Notes under the pieces: model-generated
The model's input: the letters and a program-made list of their open reading frames with translations, nothing else
Database searches by the model: none
What the model was told of the DNA's origin: nothing
In this document: one piece after another, positions 60,230-64,000 of the stretch
Layout: every line of letters begins with the position of its first letter
How positions within the stretch are numbered: position 1 is the first letter of the stretch
Assembly (NCBI GenBank): GCA_963853835.1
Contig: OY970822.1
Location: 10,169,501 to 10,233,500 of the forward strand
Reading direction: 5' to 3'
DNA: 64,000 nucleotides
Origin: Calendula officinalis
Lineage: Eukaryota > Streptophyta > Magnoliopsida > Asterales > Asteraceae
Made by a program: the position numbers and the translations under genes

Positions 60230-61065
60230 ACATTGATTATTATAACTTTCGATCATAATAAAATTGGATTATAATAAATTTGGATCGTAACATTTTGTGA
60301 TCATAACATTTTGTGATCATAACATTTTGTGACCATAATAAATTAAAATTACATTTTTAGATCATAAGATTTTTTTTTCGTAAAATGTTTGAACCATGAC
60401 ATTTTTTTGTTCAAATTTTTATGTCTATACTCATTTCGTAAAGAATTTAATTTTAAAAACTTTTATTTTCTTAAAAATTTTGTGATTATAACATTTTGTG
60501 ATCATAATAAAATTAAACTACACTTTTAGATCATAAGATTTTTTTTCGTAAAATGTTTGAACCATGATATTTTTTTTTTCAAATTTTTATGACTATACTC
60601 ATTTCGTAAATAATTTAATTTTAAGAAAACTTTGATTTTCTTAAAATTTTTGAGATTATAACATTTTGTGATCATAATAAATTTAAATTACATTTTTAGA
60701 TCATAAGATTTTTTTTCGTAAAATGTTTGAACCATTGTTGGGTCATATTTATTGTAACCAATAGTATAGGGACTATTTTGTATTTAGCCGAAACTTTGGC
60801 TAGGTATATATAGTAAGTGGTAACCTAATTTGCATAACTTTTGCCCAAATTGTAGCAGCCACCATCAATAGCAAAATGTTCAAATATTCCATTCATCTTA
60901 ATCTTCCTATATTATCACTTGTTTATGCTTAATCTATGAATTAATCATTGAATTCACAATCTACAACCATGACATTTTTTTTTAAATTTTTATGACTATA
61001 CTCATTTCGTAAAGAATTTAATTTTAAGAACTTTGATTTTCTTAAAATTTTTTGTTTACAAATAA
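60230..61065. repeat. Tandem array of about 170-base units
   Basis: Three units are aligned by ACATTTTGTGA(T/C)CATAATAAA at about 60322, 60491 and 60661. Each also holds TTTAGATCATAAGATTTTTT, AAAATGTTTGAACCATGA and GACTATACTCATTTCGTAAA. The third is split by a solo LTR and continues at 60971. A looser GGATCATAATA pattern precedes the first unit. Confidence 0.85.
60736..60965 (+). mobile_element. Solo copia LTR in the tandem array
   Basis: A 230-base insertion TGTTGGGTCATAT...ATCTACA with the duplication ACCAT on both sides (60731-60735 and 60966-60970). TATATATAG near 60805 is promoter-like. The size and ends fit a small Ty1-copia LTR. Confidence 0.8.
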
Positions 61066-63083
61066 AAAAAAAAGCTATGGGCGAAAAACGAAGCGAGGGA
61101 AGACATGAATATGTTTCCATAAAAAGAAGAAGTTAATTGTCTATTATGCCCTTTGAGTCAGCGTCCATGTCATCATTAAGAAGCAATGTTATTGGTACAT
61201 GTCATCAAATTAAAATCATGTCCTTGCTCCATATATAGGTGGGAGATTTTGTCTAAATGATTTTTATAGAATGTTGTTTCAATAAGCCAAAACGATTCTA
61301 TTTTTGTATCATAAATATTACAGCCTGTATTAAAGGTATAAAATAGAAGAAAAAAACACATAATGATAATAGTATTATGTAACTGCAAATTATCTAAAAA
61401 GATTAGAAGAAAGGAACATGTATTGACCGTTGCAAATTTTTGAGATATATGTATGGAAGGTTTGACTGATTGAGAAAAGCAATAGCCAGCCAGCCTAGCC
61501 TGGCCACATTTCCTTTTTCCCTCTTTGGCTTCACGACGGAACCATCGTTCATTTTTTGAATTATGCAATTACTCCTATTATTAATCACATGTTTTTTCTA
61601 TTCTAAGTAAATCACTACTTTGATCTTTTGGAGTATAAAACCGTTTAGCTATAGTATTAGGGATTTGTTATAGTTAAAACGGTTAGTATACAATTAGGAA
61701 AACATAATAACTCAAATGTAGTTATTAAAATTCAGGATATTTTTTATTAAATTAATTTAAGGAAAAATTATAATTGACTCACACAAGGTTTAAAGAAAAA
61801 TAAAATGAGGTTATTAAAATTTGGTATTTTGCTATGTTTATTTATCTATGTTATTAAAATAAAAAGAGTTTAAGGAAAATTAAATGAGTGGGTGGAAAGA
61901 CACATGAGGAGGAAGGTGGCGAATAACGACAAGGTTGGTCGTCATATTGGGGATTTCATCATTCACTGTGATCTTCTATTTTACTCCAGCCTGTGAATAA
62001 CTAACAAATCATTAAAACCGAAAGTTTAATTGTTGAAAGTTGGATCAGGTCGAGTTACTTCAACTCAATACGCTTTTATAAGTAACATTTTTTTTTTAAT
62101 TTAACTCATTAATATATTACTCAAATAATACATTATTTTAGTGGTAGAGTGAAGTGACATCCACAAGCTGCTCATGGAGCATATTCCAAGGAACCAAACC
62201 TTTTAAACTCATGTTTTCGTTAAGGGACTTAATTTTTACACCATAATTTTTTATATGTATATTACAAGATTCAAGTATTATTGCAAACTGTATAAGTATA
62301 TGAATCAGTAATTATGATGTAGGCATTAAAAGATGTGGTACATTTATCACCACCTTTTCGTTAAGTGTTCACTCAAATATATTCGATATTTTCTGAGATT
62401 TTTTTTTTGTTTTTTACAATGGCAACTTAATATTAACGAAACTAATAAGAAAGTAGAAAAAGATTATAAAATAACAACATTACGTAACTAAATTATAAAC
62501 TAATATAGTAACTAAAGTATCAAACATTGTCGTCTGTTTCAGTTGATTTTGATTGAAAATCATCTAATTATAATATCGCCGAATCTTTCACCATATTATG
62601 TAGAATATGTCTTCCAAAAAATGTTTAAGCTTTAGCACCAAAACGAAAGTCTTTGAACCAACTCAACATATCTTTATAACATTGAAATTACCACCATTCA
62701 CAATCATCTCCACCACCACCCCCACTATCCGCGACCACCACCCACCAATTACACAAAATACATCCACTATGTTTATACCTTTTGCTATAAGATTTATTCT
62801 TATTGAAATTCGATTCATATTTACGCTCCAAAATAAGATGTTAACTTTATTGAACTAAAACATGTTCCAACTTGTATTTTCTGACATAACTTGGAAGGAT
62901 TAAGCTATCTAGCCATAATCTTGACACGTGTATTAGCTCGTTTAGGCTCAAAATGAACGTTTTCTTTAAAATTCACTCTCTAACTTGTTTAATAAAAAAA
63001 CTCCAAATTAAGCATAAACTTGTCTCAAACTTGTTTACTTTTAGTATTTATTAATTCTTAACAAGCTGATTCACTTACATCCT
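61066..63083. other. Intergenic, no gene seen
   Basis: AT-rich spacer. Short frames (for example around 61176-61568 on the minus strand) show no domain or codon structure worth calling. Confidence 0.5.
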
Positions 63084-63566
63084 TGTCAGGATCGAATAAT
63101 TCAAACAAGTTATTGAATCACAGATCTACTAACAAAGAGAAGTTACAGCGGATTAACACTCTTGCTATTTGATTAAGAACAATGTAAACTGTAATCGAAT
63201 ACGAAATATTAAGAACACAGTTTATCACAAAAAGCTTCAATGTATATTAACGATGAATCAATACACACGTACATTTACAATTCGTAAGGAACTATTTATA
63301 ATAATTATTGAAGCCTAAAACTTTAACCAAGTTATTCTAGGATACGATTACAATGAAATTTACAAGAGATATGCATTCTAAACTAACTCTACGAAGATTT
63401 CGGATACGATCTGCACCATATATGAATCATCAGTAGTATACGCACCCATCAGTAGTAGATCATACGTCAGTAGTATTTTTGCTTTTCTGCCCCATCAGTA
63501 TTAACTCCATTAATTATTCATCAGTACTAATTGCAACCTGAGTAGTAGAATGCTTATATCCCAACA
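63084..63566 (-). repeat. 3' LTR of the right-edge copia element
   Basis: On the minus strand it reads TGTTGGGATATAAGC...ATCCTGACA. It matches the second half of the LTR at 2343-2989 and carries several TACTACTGA copies at 63418-63545. It is 483 bases, shorter than the left-edge LTR mainly in the first half. The polypurine tract AGGGGGAGAT lies at 63567-63576. Confidence 0.75.
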
Positions 63567-63598
63567 ATCTCCCCCTAAACTTGTTAATTCAACTTGAA

Positions 63599-64000
63599 TT
63601 ACACAAGTTTCTTTTCTTCTTCTTCTTTCTTCTTCTTTTCTTCTAACATTTTAGCTCTTCTTTGACCACCTTCTAATGTCTGTTTGTTTTGTTGTTTCCT
63701 CTGTGCAATGATATATTTACTATTTCTTCTCACATAGTAATTATACTATTCTTGAAACATTGCAAGGTCATGTGGTCTCATAAATGAACATGTGGTGAAC
63801 TGGAACATAGTTTCTTCAGAGTGTGAGTACTCTCTTTCATATAAATACAATTCACACTTCTTACTTGTTCTTTCAAAGAAGTACATGTTCACAGTAGGAA
63901 GTGCATTCTAAGCATAAACATTTTCTTTAGTTGTGAACCTCTCAGGATAGTTGTCTGGATAAAATGCAGCATCTATCATTTCTGTTAAGTATCCAACTCC
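63599..64000 (-). pseudogene. Accessory ORF of the right-edge copia element, 3' end
   Basis: The minus strand encodes the C terminus of the same protein family as the ORF at 1-2310: shared GYLT-MIDAAFYPD, MYFFE, ELYLYE-EY-HSE, RNSKYIIAQRK and a Lys/Glu-rich tail ending KKL. Two in-frame stops occur in this stretch, one at a Trp position, so this copy is broken. It runs out of the window at 64000. Confidence 0.75.

Noticed and set aside
61176..61568. 130-residue minus-strand ORF
   Set aside because: No motif, no signal peptide or codon structure, and it lies in AT-rich repeat-bearing spacer.

Overview
The window is nuclear DNA of a flowering plant, almost certainly a eudicot. It is AT-rich, its genes carry GT-AG introns, and it holds plant-only families: a malectin-type receptor kinase, PIP-type signalling peptides, an R2R3-MYB and a plastid HMA1 pump. 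It is densely packed with LTR retrotransposons and MITEs. The retroelement style recalls Asteraceae, but that is a weak inference.

Layout. 1-2989: 3' end of a Ty1-copia element of Sirevirus type (accessory ORF, polypurine tract, LTR). 3-6 kb: repeat-rich spacer with a CACATGTG minisatellite, a Tourist-like MITE and a possible SINE. 6050-8503: intronless CrRLK1L receptor kinase. 8640-9762: non-autonomous hAT element with an 8-bp target duplication. 10434-10727 (-): small secreted peptide precursor. 11486-38184: one nested block of retrotransposons. The outer layer is a small gag-only copia element (minus strand, target duplication CTTGC). A Ty3 element sits in its gag (target duplication GCTAG). 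The Ty3 element was itself hit three times: by a deleted copia element in its leader, by a full Sirevirus-type copia element in its RNase H region (target duplication TTTTG), and by a solo LTR in its 3' LTR (target duplication TATTT). 38669-38896 and 41482-41892 (+): two more SGPS-type peptide precursors.

42810-45420 (+) is an 11-exon MRG chromatin reader. 45783-47573 (-) is a CAD-like dehydrogenase with a frameshift and an altered zinc ligand. 49795-50295 is a lone duplicate of HMA1 exon 1, and 52442-55953 is the complete 12-exon HMA1 metal pump. 58164-59054 (-) is a subgroup-22 R2R3-MYB. From 59 kb to the end there are only repeats: a tandem array of about 170-bp units split by a solo LTR, and at the right edge a second, opposite copy of the Sirevirus-type element seen at the left edge.

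How it fits together. With the 26.7-kb nested block removed, the peptide genes at 10.4 and 38.7 kb become divergent neighbours about 1.2 kb apart, with the third 2.6 kb further on. This is a small cluster of PIP-like defence or development peptides split by retrotransposons. The best candidates for something not yet described are this cluster with its five-copy precursor, the apparently spliced accessory ORF of the Sirevirus-type element, and a short CTGATCA-type box repeated in several unrelated LTR families.
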